The notes below the pieces were generated by a model. It saw nothing but the letters and a program-made list of their open reading frames with translations, had not been told where the DNA came from and did not search any database. From the IMG/VR virus record IMGVR_UViG_3300042197_001097, positions 1 through 20,473 of that record: DNA of 20,473 bases; one strand, 5' to 3'. Positions 6,102 through 13,118 of the stretch are shown here, in pieces; position 1 is the first letter of the stretch; each line of letters starts with the position of its first letter. The position numbers were made by a program, and so were the translations under genes. The DNA is from a virus.

Positions 6102-6468
6102 AGAAACATATACCCCAACATCTGGCATGAAGGCTGCTGCTCGTCGTGCATTAAAATGGAAAGAAGATGGTAAGGCAACAGGTGCTGGAACTCCAGTTGG
6201 CTGGGGCAGAGCAACAGATATAGTTGCTGGCAGACCAATGTCTCTTAGTACAGTTAAAAGAATGTTTTCTTTCTTTTCTCGTCATGAAGTAGATAAAAAA
6301 GGTAAAGGATTTTTTGATGGTCCAGAGTTTCCTTCTAATGGAAGAATTATGTGGGATGCCTGGGGTGGCGATGCTGGATTTTCATGGAGTCGTGCAATTG
6401 TAGAAAGAGAAAAGAAAAAAGTAGAAAAGGCTTGGATAGGTAGTCCATTTAGTTTAAGAAAGGGGTAG
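6094..6468 (+). CDS. Conserved phage-associated protein (DAWGGDAG module)
   Basis: This 124-residue protein matches a module common in phage genomes: GMKAAARRALKWKEDGKA, TPVGWGRATDIVAGRPMS, STVKRMFSFFSRHEVDKKGKGF and the signature MWDAWGGDAGFSWS. The module is often fused with, or beside, the AEQWAMGRVNAF module found in the preceding 441-aa protein, so the two likely act together, probably in head assembly or DNA metabolism; its biochemical role is unknown. AGGTGG before ATG 6094 is a good Shine-Dalgarno. The Lys-rich helix near the end (EREKKKVEK) is followed by a short tail. Confidence 0.82.
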   Translation: MAEETYTPTSGMKAAARRALKWKEDGKATGAGTPVGWGRATDIVAGRPMSLSTVKRMFSFFSRHEVDKKGKGFFDGPEFPSNGRIMWDAWGGDAGFSWSRAIVEREKKKVEKAWIGSPFSLRKG

Positions 6469-6471
6469 AAA

Positions 6472-6636
6472 GTGGAAGATTTGGGTGTTGAAGAATTAAA
6501 ACAGTTAATTAATTTTTATAGACAAAGATCATCAGATCTTGAATTTAATGTATTGCAACTACAAATGAAGTTAAATAAAATTATTTCTCTTCAAGAATCA
6601 AAACCAGCAACAAAAACTGTTGTAGAAAAAAAATAA
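6472..6636 (+). CDS. Small coiled-coil protein, unknown function
   Basis: A GTG start at 6472 with AAAGGGG upstream gives 54 residues. Leu and other hydrophobic residues recur at heptad-like spacing (LKQLINFYRQRSSDLEF, VLQLQMKLNKIISLQ), predicting one long helix or coiled coil, with a Lys-rich end. The gene fills the gap between the 124-aa gene and the next start. No family is recognised; scaffolding or oligomer adaptor roles are possible. Confidence 0.65.
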   Translation: MEDLGVEELKQLINFYRQRSSDLEFNVLQLQMKLNKIISLQESKPATKTVVEKK

Positions 6637-6657
6637 CATTTAAGCAATAGGAGAAAT

Positions 6658-7083
6658 ATGCAAGAGTTAATTGCAGTAGCCTTGACATTGCCTATTGCTT
6701 GGGCTATAATTAAATTAATAAGGAAAAGGGCTAGAAAGAATTTTTCAAAAACTTTGTATCGTCAAAGCGATATACATAGTCTTTTAAAATATTTTTTTTC
6801 TATTAAGTTGTTAAACGAAGAGGAACGTCCCTCTCAGTTGACAAAACGCAAACAAAAGAGTATGATTAAAGTTATCTTCTTAGATGACCAGGCATACTGG
6901 GTATCTGATAATACGTTTTATGTTGCAGAGGCTGTAAATGGTGAAATTCAAAAACACACCGTAAAGCCAGTAAACACAAACGGATTATCAAAAGGAGATC
7001 TTGACAAAATGCTATTCATACTGGATAGCCTAAAGAACGGAAATAAAAATGATAGTGGCAGTACAGGGAACGAACGATTTTGA
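6658..7083 (+). CDS. Membrane-anchored protein of unknown function
   Basis: The 141-residue product starts after AGGAGA (Shine-Dalgarno). Residues 1-20 (MQELIAVALTLPIAWAIIKL) form one membrane helix followed by a basic stop (IRKRARKNF), so the rest probably lies inside the cytoplasm. The soluble part has a beta-rich segment, MIKVIFLDDQAYWVSDNTFYVAEAV, then GLSKGDLDKMLFILDSLKNG. This second part resembles small phage proteins near SLOG-type genes, but I assign no function. Its 3' end overlaps the next gene by 35 bases in another frame. Confidence 0.7.
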   Translation: MQELIAVALTLPIAWAIIKLIRKRARKNFSKTLYRQSDIHSLLKYFFSIKLLNEEERPSQLTKRKQKSMIKVIFLDDQAYWVSDNTFYVAEAVNGEIQKHTVKPVNTNGLSKGDLDKMLFILDSLKNGNKNDSGSTGNERF

Positions 7084-7399
7084 TGATTACAACATCTTTA
7101 TTCGTGCTATGGGGGTTGCCTTGTCTACAATGCGGGAAGATGATAGAGAATTCGTAATATATTCTGTTGGACCTGCAAAAATAAATTCTTTTGTCTCTGA
7201 ATTTTGCAATTTGTCAGAACGTGGAATGAAAGCAAGAGGTCGTAAGATTAAGTTTTATAAAGTGGCGTCTTCTTGGTTAGAAGAAAATATAGAAACAATT
7301 AATTATTTTGCATTTCTTTCTAAACCAAAACAACCTAATTCAAAATTGGTTGCTGCTGCTGAACTTAATAACATAGAGGTAGGAATTTTTAGATACTAG
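7049..7399 (+). CDS. SLOG/YspA-like Rossmann-fold protein
   Basis: The 116-residue protein begins MIVAVQGTNDFDDYNIFIRAMGVAL, close to the opening of the SLOG (DUF2493/YspA) fold, where a beta strand, a G-T/S-x-D/F loop and a helix form a nucleotide-binding pocket. Later strands EFVIYSVGP and KIKFYKVA also fit a Rossmann-like sheet. The family is thought to bind nucleotide derivatives; its phage role is not settled. It begins within the membrane-protein gene (35-base overlap) with no clear Shine-Dalgarno, so it probably relies on coupled translation. Confidence 0.7.
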   Translation: MIVAVQGTNDFDDYNIFIRAMGVALSTMREDDREFVIYSVGPAKINSFVSEFCNLSERGMKARGRKIKFYKVASSWLEENIETINYFAFLSKPKQPNSKLVAAAELNNIEVGIFRY

Positions 7400-7407
7400 G
7401 GGGAAGT

Positions 7408-7617
7408 ATGATAATTAATAAATTAGAAACAATGGAAAAAATTATTGCATCTAACTACATGCTTAATTGGGTAGGTTGGGATGTTGCAGAACGTAAGAAA
7501 ACAGAGGCTGGCAGAACTGCAGTCAATGGCGTAAGGGTCAATGGTCAGTGGTACACACAACGAGTATTTAAACTGAATCGTAATGGCTGGGATATTCCTA
7601 ACAAATATAAGATGTAG
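7408..7617 (+). CDS. Small hypothetical protein
   Basis: It encodes 69 residues; AGGGGG just before ATG 7408 supports this start over the internal Met at 7432. The N-terminal half is helical (LETMEKIIASNYMLNWVGWDVAERKKTE); the second half looks beta-like and aromatic (VNGVRVNGQWYTQRVFKLNRNGWDIPNKYK). Not recognised. It sits between the SLOG-like and WhiB genes with short gaps, within the same rightward unit. Confidence 0.72.
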   Translation: MIINKLETMEKIIASNYMLNWVGWDVAERKKTEAGRTAVNGVRVNGQWYTQRVFKLNRNGWDIPNKYKM

Positions 7618-7625
7618 GTGCTTAA

Positions 7626-7910
7626 ATGAAACAGCACTTATGGAAAGACAACGCTGCATGTTTGGGTCTTGAAAACAATTTATTTTTTGATAAATATGAA
7701 GAAGATGTAAAAGTTAGACCAATTGTAGATTCTATTTGTAATTCTTGTCCAGTTAGAAAAACTTGTTTTGCGGTCGGTATTTCTAATAAAGAGTGGGGAA
7801 TCTGGGGCGGTATTTATTTAGAAGGTGGAGATATATCAAGAGAGTTCAACAACCATAGAAATAAAGTTGGTTGGGCAGCAACTTGGGAATCTTTAACAAT
7901 GGAAAAATAA
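7626..7910 (+). CDS. WhiB-family iron-sulfur transcription factor
   Basis: The 94-residue protein has all four cluster ligands: Cys12, then Cys38, Cys41 and Cys47 (ICNSCPVRKTC), which hold a [4Fe-4S] cluster, and the following GIWGG turn (residues 58-62) that contacts the primary sigma factor. The usual basic C-terminal DNA-contact tail is short (REFNNHRNKVG). WhiB proteins are confined to actinobacteria and their phages, so this fixes the likely host group. Phage WhiBs such as mycobacteriophage TM4 WhiB (WhiBTM4) repress a host whiB gene and can block superinfection; a similar role here is inference. Its stop overlaps the next ATG. Confidence 0.92.
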   Translation: MKQHLWKDNAACLGLENNLFFDKYEEDVKVRPIVDSICNSCPVRKTCFAVGISNKEWGIWGGIYLEGGDISREFNNHRNKVGWAATWESLTMEK

Positions 7911-8140
7911 TGTATACAAACGATATGCGTAGAGCCTTTCATTCTATTCTTCCCCCAAAAGGATTTAAGGTTCAAGTTATTGACAATGAGCACTTCCTTA
8001 CGATAAAATTAAATGAACGACAATTTGCTACTATGGTTCATGATGAAAAGATAGAAGCATTAAAATATGTTGTTCAAGTAAAGAAGGCTTTAGAAATGAA
8101 TGGAGCAATTGTGTTAGTGACTAGGGAGCCATTAAAGTAA
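7910..8140 (+). CDS. Small hypothetical protein between WhiB and glycosylase-like genes
   Basis: I place the start at ATG 7910, overlapping the WhiB stop by one base (TAATG), rather than at the upstream TTG 7871 inside whiB. The 76 residues read MYTNDMRRAFHSILPPKGF, strands VQVIDNEHFLTIKLNE and a helix KIEALKYVVQVKKALEM, ending GAIVLVTREPLK. This alpha/beta pattern resembles small phage proteins without known role. Overlaps at both ends (1 base each) show it belongs to a coupled set with WhiB and the glycosylase-like gene. Confidence 0.72.
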   Translation: MYTNDMRRAFHSILPPKGFKVQVIDNEHFLTIKLNERQFATMVHDEKIEALKYVVQVKKALEMNGAIVLVTREPLK

Positions 8141-8628
8141 TGCAAACCTTTCTACCTTACAAAAATTACGATCAATGTGCAGAAATATTAGATAATAAAA
8201 GATTAAATAAACAGATATTAGAAGCCTATCAGATACTCAAAGTTTTATCTGGTCAGTCTCCTTCAGGTGCTTGGCGCAATCATCCAGCGGTACTGATGTG
8301 GAAGAACGCTGAGTATTCACTCAAGACATACGCTAAAACCATGATTAAAGAGGCTAAGTTAAGGGGCATTAGAACAGATAAGAACGAGTCCAATATAGAT
8401 GCTCTAGAGGCTATCTGTGGCGAAATTTGGGGTACTCAGAAGCCATTCTGGGCTATAGCATCAAGCCCACATATAGATCGTATTAATATTACTCATAGGG
8501 CTAACCTATATCGTAAAGATCCTATTTATTATGCTGAGTTTTATCAGGATACCCTGAGTAAGTATAATAAGCCTTGTTGTGATAAATGCTTATATTATTG
8601 GGTAACTCACGCTACCCGCTCAGTTTGA
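8140..8628 (+). CDS. Pyrimidine-dimer DNA glycosylase-like protein (Pyr_excise/MSE type)
   Basis: The 162-residue protein starts MQTFLPYKNYDQCAEILDNKRLNKQILEA, the hallmark of a phage family related to T4 endonuclease V (Pyr_excise), followed by GAWRNHPAVLMWKNAEYSLKTYA, where the NHP-x-V/W motif is strongly conserved. The T4 enzyme flips and excises UV pyrimidine dimers and cuts the backbone. Here the N-terminal residue after Met is Gln rather than Thr, so lyase chemistry like that of T4 (N-terminal Thr2) is uncertain. The C-terminus has a PCCDKC cluster, an apparent metal site. UV repair would suit a sunlit habitat. It shares one base with the preceding gene. Confidence 0.75.
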   Translation: MQTFLPYKNYDQCAEILDNKRLNKQILEAYQILKVLSGQSPSGAWRNHPAVLMWKNAEYSLKTYAKTMIKEAKLRGIRTDKNESNIDALEAICGEIWGTQKPFWAIASSPHIDRINITHRANLYRKDPIYYAEFYQDTLSKYNKPCCDKCLYYWVTHATRSV

Positions 8629-8653
8629 CAATCTCAGGATAAACGAGTACAAT
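8625..8653 (+). promoter_or_regulatory. Consensus promoter overlapping a stop codon
   Basis: TTGACA (8625-8630), 17-bp spacer, TACAAT (8648-8653). The -35 box overlaps the stop codon of the glycosylase-like gene (8626-8628). ATG 8661 is seven bases after the -10. Confidence 0.75.
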
Positions 8654-8660
8654 TGTAGAT

Positions 8661-9098
8661 ATGGAGGTATTCTTGAATAACATTATTGTTATAATTCTTG
8701 CAACATTTACTTTATCTTTTGCTATTGCTTATGTATCTGTTCTAAACAGATTATCTAAACTAACACAAGAATTTTCTAAACTTTTTATATCTCATAAGTC
8801 TTTGCAAGATTTTGTTGAAAAAAATAACTTTGAGTTTAAAAACGATAATGATATACATAAAGAAAACTTTATTAAGTTTCTTTCAGATTCTAGAGACTGG
8901 GCATTTACTTATATTGAAGATGTACAAAAAGGTTTGGAAAAATTTATATCAAATGTAGAGCCAGAGATTATGCACTTTGATGAGTATAGTTCTACATACG
9001 AAGGAACTGAGTATCATAAACTTATGAAAACAATTTCTCAAGAATATAAAGAGTTAAAAAAACTTATGCCTACAGAGAACATAAACAAAGATGCTTGA
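8661..9098 (+). CDS. Membrane-anchored coiled-coil protein
   Basis: The 145-residue product has an N-terminal membrane helix at about residues 7-27 (NIIVIILATFTLSFAIAYVSV) followed by helical, charged sequence with heptad character (LNRLSKLTQEFSKLFISHKSLQDFVEK, and a second helix at EYHKLMKTISQEYKELKKL). It could be a spanin-like or superinfection-exclusion membrane protein, but nothing decides this. The start is ambiguous: ATG 8661 fits a leaderless mRNA, while the GGAGG at 8663-8667 could instead serve an in-frame TTG at 8673; they differ by four residues. Its end overlaps the zinc-ribbon gene by 8 bases. Confidence 0.75.
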   Translation: MEVFLNNIIVIILATFTLSFAIAYVSVLNRLSKLTQEFSKLFISHKSLQDFVEKNNFEFKNDNDIHKENFIKFLSDSRDWAFTYIEDVQKGLEKFISNVEPEIMHFDEYSSTYEGTEYHKLMKTISQEYKELKKLMPTENINKDA

Positions 9099-9300
9099 TT
9101 TAAGGGGAATCCCTACCTGTAAATGTCCAGAGTGTGGTGGAACTCTTTTTAGGGCTTTAGTTGGTTTTGATCCAGCAACATACACAATCTCTACTTATCA
9201 TTTAGATATTCAATGTAATCAGTGTGGGGCTTTAGCAACTGCTCCAACCCCAGTAGATCATCCAACAAATCCAAGTGACGATATGGGGTTTAAAGAATGA
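9091..9300 (+). CDS. Zinc-ribbon protein
   Basis: A 69-residue protein with two CxxC knuckles, CKCPECGGTLF and IQCNQCGAL, separated by about 30 residues of beta-type sequence, the layout of a stand-alone zinc ribbon. Function is unknown; these small ribbons are common in phages and a second one lies at 19039 (CPICGG...CNKC), also with an x-x-x-L-V-G/Y-G-[FY] element after the first knuckle. Its stop codon overlaps the next ATG (ATGA at 9297-9300). Confidence 0.78.
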   Translation: MLDLRGIPTCKCPECGGTLFRALVGFDPATYTISTYHLDIQCNQCGALATAPTPVDHPTNPSDDMGFKE

Positions 9301-9455
9301 GAGATATTTTGCTATCAACTATAACAGGTTTTGGATGCGGTGTTGTGTTCGCAGCATTCAAATTGCCAGTTCCAGCACCACCAGTTTTTGCGGGAGTCGC
9401 AGGAATTGTTGGTTTATGGATTGGTTTTACAACGATAACACAAATTATATCCTAG
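9297..9455 (+). CDS. XapX-like (DUF1427) membrane microprotein
   Basis: The 52-residue protein reads LLSTITGFGCGVVFAAFKLP, then VPAPPVFAGVAGIVGLWIGF. The central P-x-PAPP-x-FAGVAGI-G motif between two membrane helices is the XapX signature. XapX proteins are tiny membrane proteins of unknown role. The start overlaps the previous stop by four bases and the stop sits in the Shine-Dalgarno TAGGAGGA of the next gene, so translation is coupled to it. A spurious frame covering this gene and joining the next one from 9275 should be ignored. Confidence 0.78.
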   Translation: MRDILLSTITGFGCGVVFAAFKLPVPAPPVFAGVAGIVGLWIGFTTITQIIS

Positions 9456-9463
9456 GAGGAATA

Positions 9464-9727
9464 ATGGAAAAACTAATAAACGATAAGACAAAAGCAATGC
9501 TAGCATCATATGGTCGCTCAGTTCTTGCATCAGGTCTTGCGCTATACATGGCTGGAGTAACAGATCCAAAAGATTTGTGGGCAGCACTTGTAGCAGCGAT
9601 TGCGCCAGTTGCGCTAAGAGCAATTAATCCAAACGATCCAGCATTCGGTGTTTTACCTGATGCCAAGGAAGTTGCAAAGGCTCTTAAGTCTGCAAAGGCA
9701 CCAGCAAAGAAGGCTGCTAAGAAGTAA
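9464..9727 (+). CDS. Possible holin-like small membrane protein
   Basis: ATG 9464 follows the strong Shine-Dalgarno AGGAGGA, giving 87 residues. Two short hydrophobic segments, VLASGLALYMAGV and LWAALVAAIAPVALRAI, are separated by TDPKD, and the tail is Ala/Lys-rich and strongly basic (KALKSAKAPAKKAAKK). This two-helix plus basic-tail plan is typical of class II holins and of small membrane proteins near lysin genes of actinophages. However, the lysin in this window is 9 kb away, and the first helix is short, so the holin call is tentative. It ends 18 bases before a hairpin terminator. Confidence 0.6.
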   Translation: MEKLINDKTKAMLASYGRSVLASGLALYMAGVTDPKDLWAALVAAIAPVALRAINPNDPAFGVLPDAKEVAKALKSAKAPAKKAAKK

Positions 9728-9744
9728 TTTATCTTCTATCAGAT

Positions 9745-9771
9745 AGCCAGTCTAGGAATAGGCTGGCTTTT
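9745..9771 (+). terminator. Rho-independent terminator of the rightward region
   Basis: AGCCAG (9745-9750) pairs with CTGGCT (9763-9768), with a further CT/AG pair inside, a 12-base loop and T-run TTTT after the stem. It separates the rightward block from the converging glycan operon, whose last stop is only a few bases away (9776-9778). Confidence 0.8.
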
Positions 9772-9775
9772 CTGT

Positions 9776-10813
9776 TTACTCGTTTATAATTTTTAAATAT
9801 TTATCTTTTAAAATTTCAACTGAAAAATTATTAAATCCTATTTCTACAGCCTTATTTTTATAATCATTTATATTTCCACCTTCAATGTATTTATCAACTA
9901 TCCTTGCCAATCTTTCTGGGCTAGCCTCATAAATATTAACCATTGATTTAGTTTTAAACTCACCTATTTTTTTAGATTCTACTAACCATTTTTCTGGCAA
10001 GATTTGATTATTGGGTGAGACGTCTGTCATGAAGACTGGCATACCACTTATTAAAGCCTCATTCATTGGTAAGCACAGCCCAGCATACCTTCTTGGCAAT
10101 ACCATTGCATCAAACCCATTATATAAATCTTCCCTGTTTTGCACGTTGTCTTTACTTAATGTTAGGCGCTTATCTCTTGTATTAAAGTCTAAAGGTGTTT
10201 GAGTTGTAACAACTAATTCATATTCTGCTTTAGAATATTTAAGCATTTCAATTACAGTATCAGTTCCATTTCTATCTTTGGCTGCTTTTTTACCACCGAC
10301 ATGAAGAATACGTTTATGAGTTTTTGATAAATTATTTTGTCTTACATTATCAAATAAGGATGTATCTGTTGGTGGTGGAAGATGTATTAATTTTGTTTTT
10401 GATCCAAACTTTTTATCTACTATGTCCATATTCCAAAGACTTGGAGATAACAAAATATCTGGTAATGCCCACTCTGGATTTGTCATATTTCCAAACAATT
10501 CATAATTATATTGAAGTATGGTTTTTATATTTCTTGCTCTTGCAAGATTAATAAAATCTACACTATAAAATGTTTCACAACTTATTACAACATCTAAATT
10601 TTCTAGAAATGCTAATATTTCTTTTGTTCTTGGCATTCCTCTAAGAGTTTTAAGAACATTATATCCACTATACCATTCAGGATGCTGCTTATTGTTATTA
10701 AAAAAAGCGGAATCAATAAGTAAAATCTTATTAGGATTAAGCATTTTAACTAATTCTCTAGTTTGATTACCAAGACCAGTATTATCTGATCTAGCGATGA
10801 TTCCTAATCTCAT
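9776..10813 (-). CDS. GT-B glycosyltransferase (group 1/GT4-like)
   Basis: The 345-residue protein has GT4-type features: an N-terminal Rossmann domain starting MRLGIIARSDNTGLGNQTREL, a phosphate-binding-type segment ILHVGGKKAAKDRNG (residues 169-183), and in the C-terminal domain PRRYAGLCLPMNEALISGMPV with the donor-binding Glu252 before the helix. The second Glu of the E-x7-E motif is not in its usual place (first element is Ala244/Gly245), so donor binding may differ. It transfers sugar from a nucleotide donor to an unknown acceptor. It is the last gene of the leftward glycan operon, overlapping the previous stop by four bases. Confidence 0.83.
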   Translation of the reverse strand: MRLGIIARSDNTGLGNQTRELVKMLNPNKILLIDSAFFNNNKQHPEWYSGYNVLKTLRGMPRTKEILAFLENLDVVISCETFYSVDFINLARARNIKTILQYNYELFGNMTNPEWALPDILLSPSLWNMDIVDKKFGSKTKLIHLPPPTDTSLFDNVRQNNLSKTHKRILHVGGKKAAKDRNGTDTVIEMLKYSKAEYELVVTTQTPLDFNTRDKRLTLSKDNVQNREDLYNGFDAMVLPRRYAGLCLPMNEALISGMPVFMTDVSPNNQILPEKWLVESKKIGEFKTKSMVNIYEASPERLARIVDKYIEGGNINDYKNKAVEIGFNNFSVEILKDKYLKIINE

Positions 10814-11571
10814 TCTTTATATCCCCAAACATCATCATCTGATGTAAATTTTCTTCCACCTTCACGACCATCTAAATGATATGAACGCTTTATGTTTCCT
10901 TCAGGATGATAGATCCACAATTTATGAGTATTCCATCCATCTTCATTAAAGTAACCATAAGGCAATATGTCATCTTGAACCTTTCCATGAAAAGTATCTT
11001 CTATAAAAAATTTATCTTTACAACTTGGTAACACAATTTTTTTATAATAATTTACTCTTGTTAAATGTGGTCTTTGACTCCATTGCGCCGTTTTCATAAA
11101 GCCATCTTCAAGACCAAGCATTAAATGTTTATGAGGTTCAGGTATTAATGCTTCGAAATGAAAACGAATTGTGTTTGCTTTGTTATATTCAAACATGTCT
11201 AAACATTTTGACCAATCTATAGGAAGATCTGGTGTTAATGGAGCATCTGCTTCAACATAAAGCATTAAAGGTGTTTTAATTTCATTAATAGTTTCACGCA
11301 TCATGTTTGTTTGATGACTATGTTGTTCAAATATAAATGGTATTACATTTTTATATTCATGCAAACATTTCCAAAGCATACGATTTTTATACTCATCGTA
11401 ATCTTTTTTCCTATCTTTTTGTTCTTTTCGTAATCCATCAATTTGCATAATTATTTCATTATCTGGAAAATGAACTCTAATAGAATTGATAGTTTCATCT
11501 ATGATATCTGTATTTGGGTGGCTCGCTAAGACAGAACTGGCAATAACTATTGTTACATTATCCTTATGCAT
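10810..11571 (-). CDS. GT-A-type glycosyltransferase-like protein (GT2-like)
   Basis: The 253-residue product begins with TIVIASSVLASHPNTDIIDETINSI, the opening strand-helix of GT-A enzymes, and has LMLYVEADAPLTPD at about residues 102-115, where E-A-D stands at the site of the metal-binding D-x-D. Later strands and the HFEALIPEPH segment are unassigned. Overall this looks like a divergent GT2-like nucleotide-sugar transferase; the exact acceptor cannot be told. The gene shares four bases with its downstream neighbour and starts 8 bases inside the upstream one. Confidence 0.72.
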   Translation of the reverse strand: MHKDNVTIVIASSVLASHPNTDIIDETINSIRVHFPDNEIIMQIDGLRKEQKDRKKDYDEYKNRMLWKCLHEYKNVIPFIFEQHSHQTNMMRETINEIKTPLMLYVEADAPLTPDLPIDWSKCLDMFEYNKANTIRFHFEALIPEPHKHLMLGLEDGFMKTAQWSQRPHLTRVNYYKKIVLPSCKDKFFIEDTFHGKVQDDILPYGYFNEDGWNTHKLWIYHPEGNIKRSYHLDGREGGRKFTSDDDVWGYKE

Positions 11572-12418
11572 TTACCTGCTCCATAATCTTTATTCCTAAA
11601 TCTCTTTTATATTTTATCCACCAAGTAACAATTTTGTGCATATTTTTTGGGTATTCATTTAATAACTCAGGAGTCAATTTATGTAACTCAGACCAATTAG
11701 AAACATGAGTAACAGGTATATGATATCCAAATAAATAGTTATAAAAATCTAAACTATTTCCCCTTGGATCTATCTTATCTGCAATTGGAAGGCATAACAT
11801 CTCTATAGCCTCATAAAACCTAAAAGAATCGATTACTACAGCCCCAGAAGGCACGGGTGCAATCTTAGCGCTGGATAAAATACGATAATAGTCTATTGGC
11901 TTATCTCCCTGTGCAAAGCCTGTTGTGGGCTTAAAAAGGGCATTTGGCATGCTTTGTATAGCGTTAGCCAACTGCTTTCGTCTTGAATGTGTAACCTGAC
12001 CACCAAAGTATAAATCGTTATCTTTAGAAGGATATTTAGGAATTAAATTTTTTAAATGTTGAGGCACACCAACTGGAAGTTTATTATATTGTTTGTGTTT
12101 TTCGTGAGGGTATTGAATCCATATCTCAATATTAGAGTGTTTAATTTTGGTAATATCAAATGTACCCTCTTCATCTCCCGTAATAAATAAAACAACCCTT
12201 GAAAGATTTTGTATTTGATTATTTATATCTTCTTCATAACCAATGTTTTGAGGTCCAGGAATCACAACAAAACCACGATCTACTTTTGGAATAGACGTTA
12301 CTCTGGTTTGATCTACTTGATACTTATCAAATATTTCTTTCAACAAACCGTAATCCCATTTATCAGCAGCACAGTCTTCTTGTTTAACTGAGTAAAGATA
12401 TGCTTTAGGCTGGCTCAT
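11564..12418 (-). CDS. Exostosin-like (GT47-type) glycosyltransferase-like protein
   Basis: I choose ATG 12418 (MSQPKAYLYS, 284 residues); an ATG 18 bases upstream at 12436 is possible but has no Shine-Dalgarno. The C-terminal half has LSSAKIAPVPSGAVVIDSFR then FYEAIEMLCLPIADKIDPRG, which resembles the exostosin donor-site pattern (SP-x-G-x-x-x-x-S-x-R-x-x-E-A-x-x-x-G-C-I-P-V). Earlier GGQVTHSRRKQL is the usual linker of that domain. The enzyme would add sugar to an unknown acceptor. Overlaps with both neighbours place it in the glycan operon. Confidence 0.68.
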   Translation of the reverse strand: MSQPKAYLYSVKQEDCAADKWDYGLLKEIFDKYQVDQTRVTSIPKVDRGFVVIPGPQNIGYEEDINNQIQNLSRVVLFITGDEEGTFDITKIKHSNIEIWIQYPHEKHKQYNKLPVGVPQHLKNLIPKYPSKDNDLYFGGQVTHSRRKQLANAIQSMPNALFKPTTGFAQGDKPIDYYRILSSAKIAPVPSGAVVIDSFRFYEAIEMLCLPIADKIDPRGNSLDFYNYLFGYHIPVTHVSNWSELHKLTPELLNEYPKNMHKIVTWWIKYKRDLGIKIMEQVNA

Positions 12419-13118
12419 AATATAAGTGTACTTCATGTTGATAGTCTAGCAATGTTTCTTTATAACCCAAACCCCATAACCAAAATCTTAAATCATACAA
12501 GTATTCATTCCATTGTTGCATCATAAATTCTGGGTGACCAGATAGCCAGATCTTAGGCTTAAACTCCTTTAAAACAGCCTCTGCGCCTCTTAAAACACGA
12601 CCTTCGCTGCCCTCTACGTCTAAAGAAATTGCCGTAGGAGGCTTAATGCCATGATCATACACACAAGAATCTATGGTAATTTGACCATAAGCATCTCCTT
12701 CAAGATATAGTTCTTTAAATCCATGTGCTGCTTCAATTTCTAAATTTGATTCTGGCGGGAACTCGTTATAATAAATACGTGTAAGGTTATTGTTTTTGTC
12801 TGAAGCAAATCCAGGAATGCAAACTGTTGGATTTTTTAAATTATTTGCCTTCCAAATTAATGGATAGTGAGACCAAACTTTTGGATTTGGTTCAAATATT
12901 ATAGTCTCTGCTCCCCAAATTTGACATAAGGCAACCATTTCGCCTTCTTCTCCACCAATGTAATAAATTACATCATTAGTTCCAAGATTTTTATGCATTG
13001 ATTGTAATCTATTTTTTTCCCAACCTTTTTCTGTATACCATTCAGGTCTATCAGCACGATGTTTTGGCAATATCATTTCAAATTCATTATTTAGTTTAGC
13101 ATTAATCATTTCAATCAT
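12405..13118 (-). CDS. FkbM-family SAM-dependent methyltransferase
   Basis: The 237-residue protein has the FkbM pattern: DVIYYIGGEEGEMVALCQIWGA (motif I variant, residues 49-70), TIIFEPNPKVW (72-82) and the typical AISLDVEGSEGRVLRGAE (163-180, Asp167/Glu169). FkbM enzymes O-methylate sugars, often at the end of glycans or in capsule and exopolysaccharide pathways, and are frequent in phage glycan clusters. Motif I is an IGGEEG variant of the usual GANxG loop, so activity should be tested. The start overlaps the epimerase gene by 8 bases; the second Met (13109) is an alternative. Confidence 0.85.
   Translation of the reverse strand: MIEMINAKLNNEFEMILPKHRADRPEWYTEKGWEKNRLQSMHKNLGTNDVIYYIGGEEGEMVALCQIWGAETIIFEPNPKVWSHYPLIWKANNLKNPTVCIPGFASDKNNNLTRIYYNEFPPESNLEIEAAHGFKELYLEGDAYGQITIDSCVYDHGIKPPTAISLDVEGSEGRVLRGAEAVLKEFKPKIWLSGHPEFMMQQWNEYLYDLRFWLWGLGYKETLLDYQHEVHLYYEPA

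Noticed and set aside
7871-7909. N-terminal extension of the 76-aa gene (TTG 7871)
   Set aside because: It lies within whiB in another frame, and ATG 7910 overlaps the whiB stop in the common TAATG arrangement.
9275-9463. N-terminal extension of the holin-like gene to 9275
   Set aside because: It covers the XapX-like gene in another frame; ATG 9464 has a strong Shine-Dalgarno.
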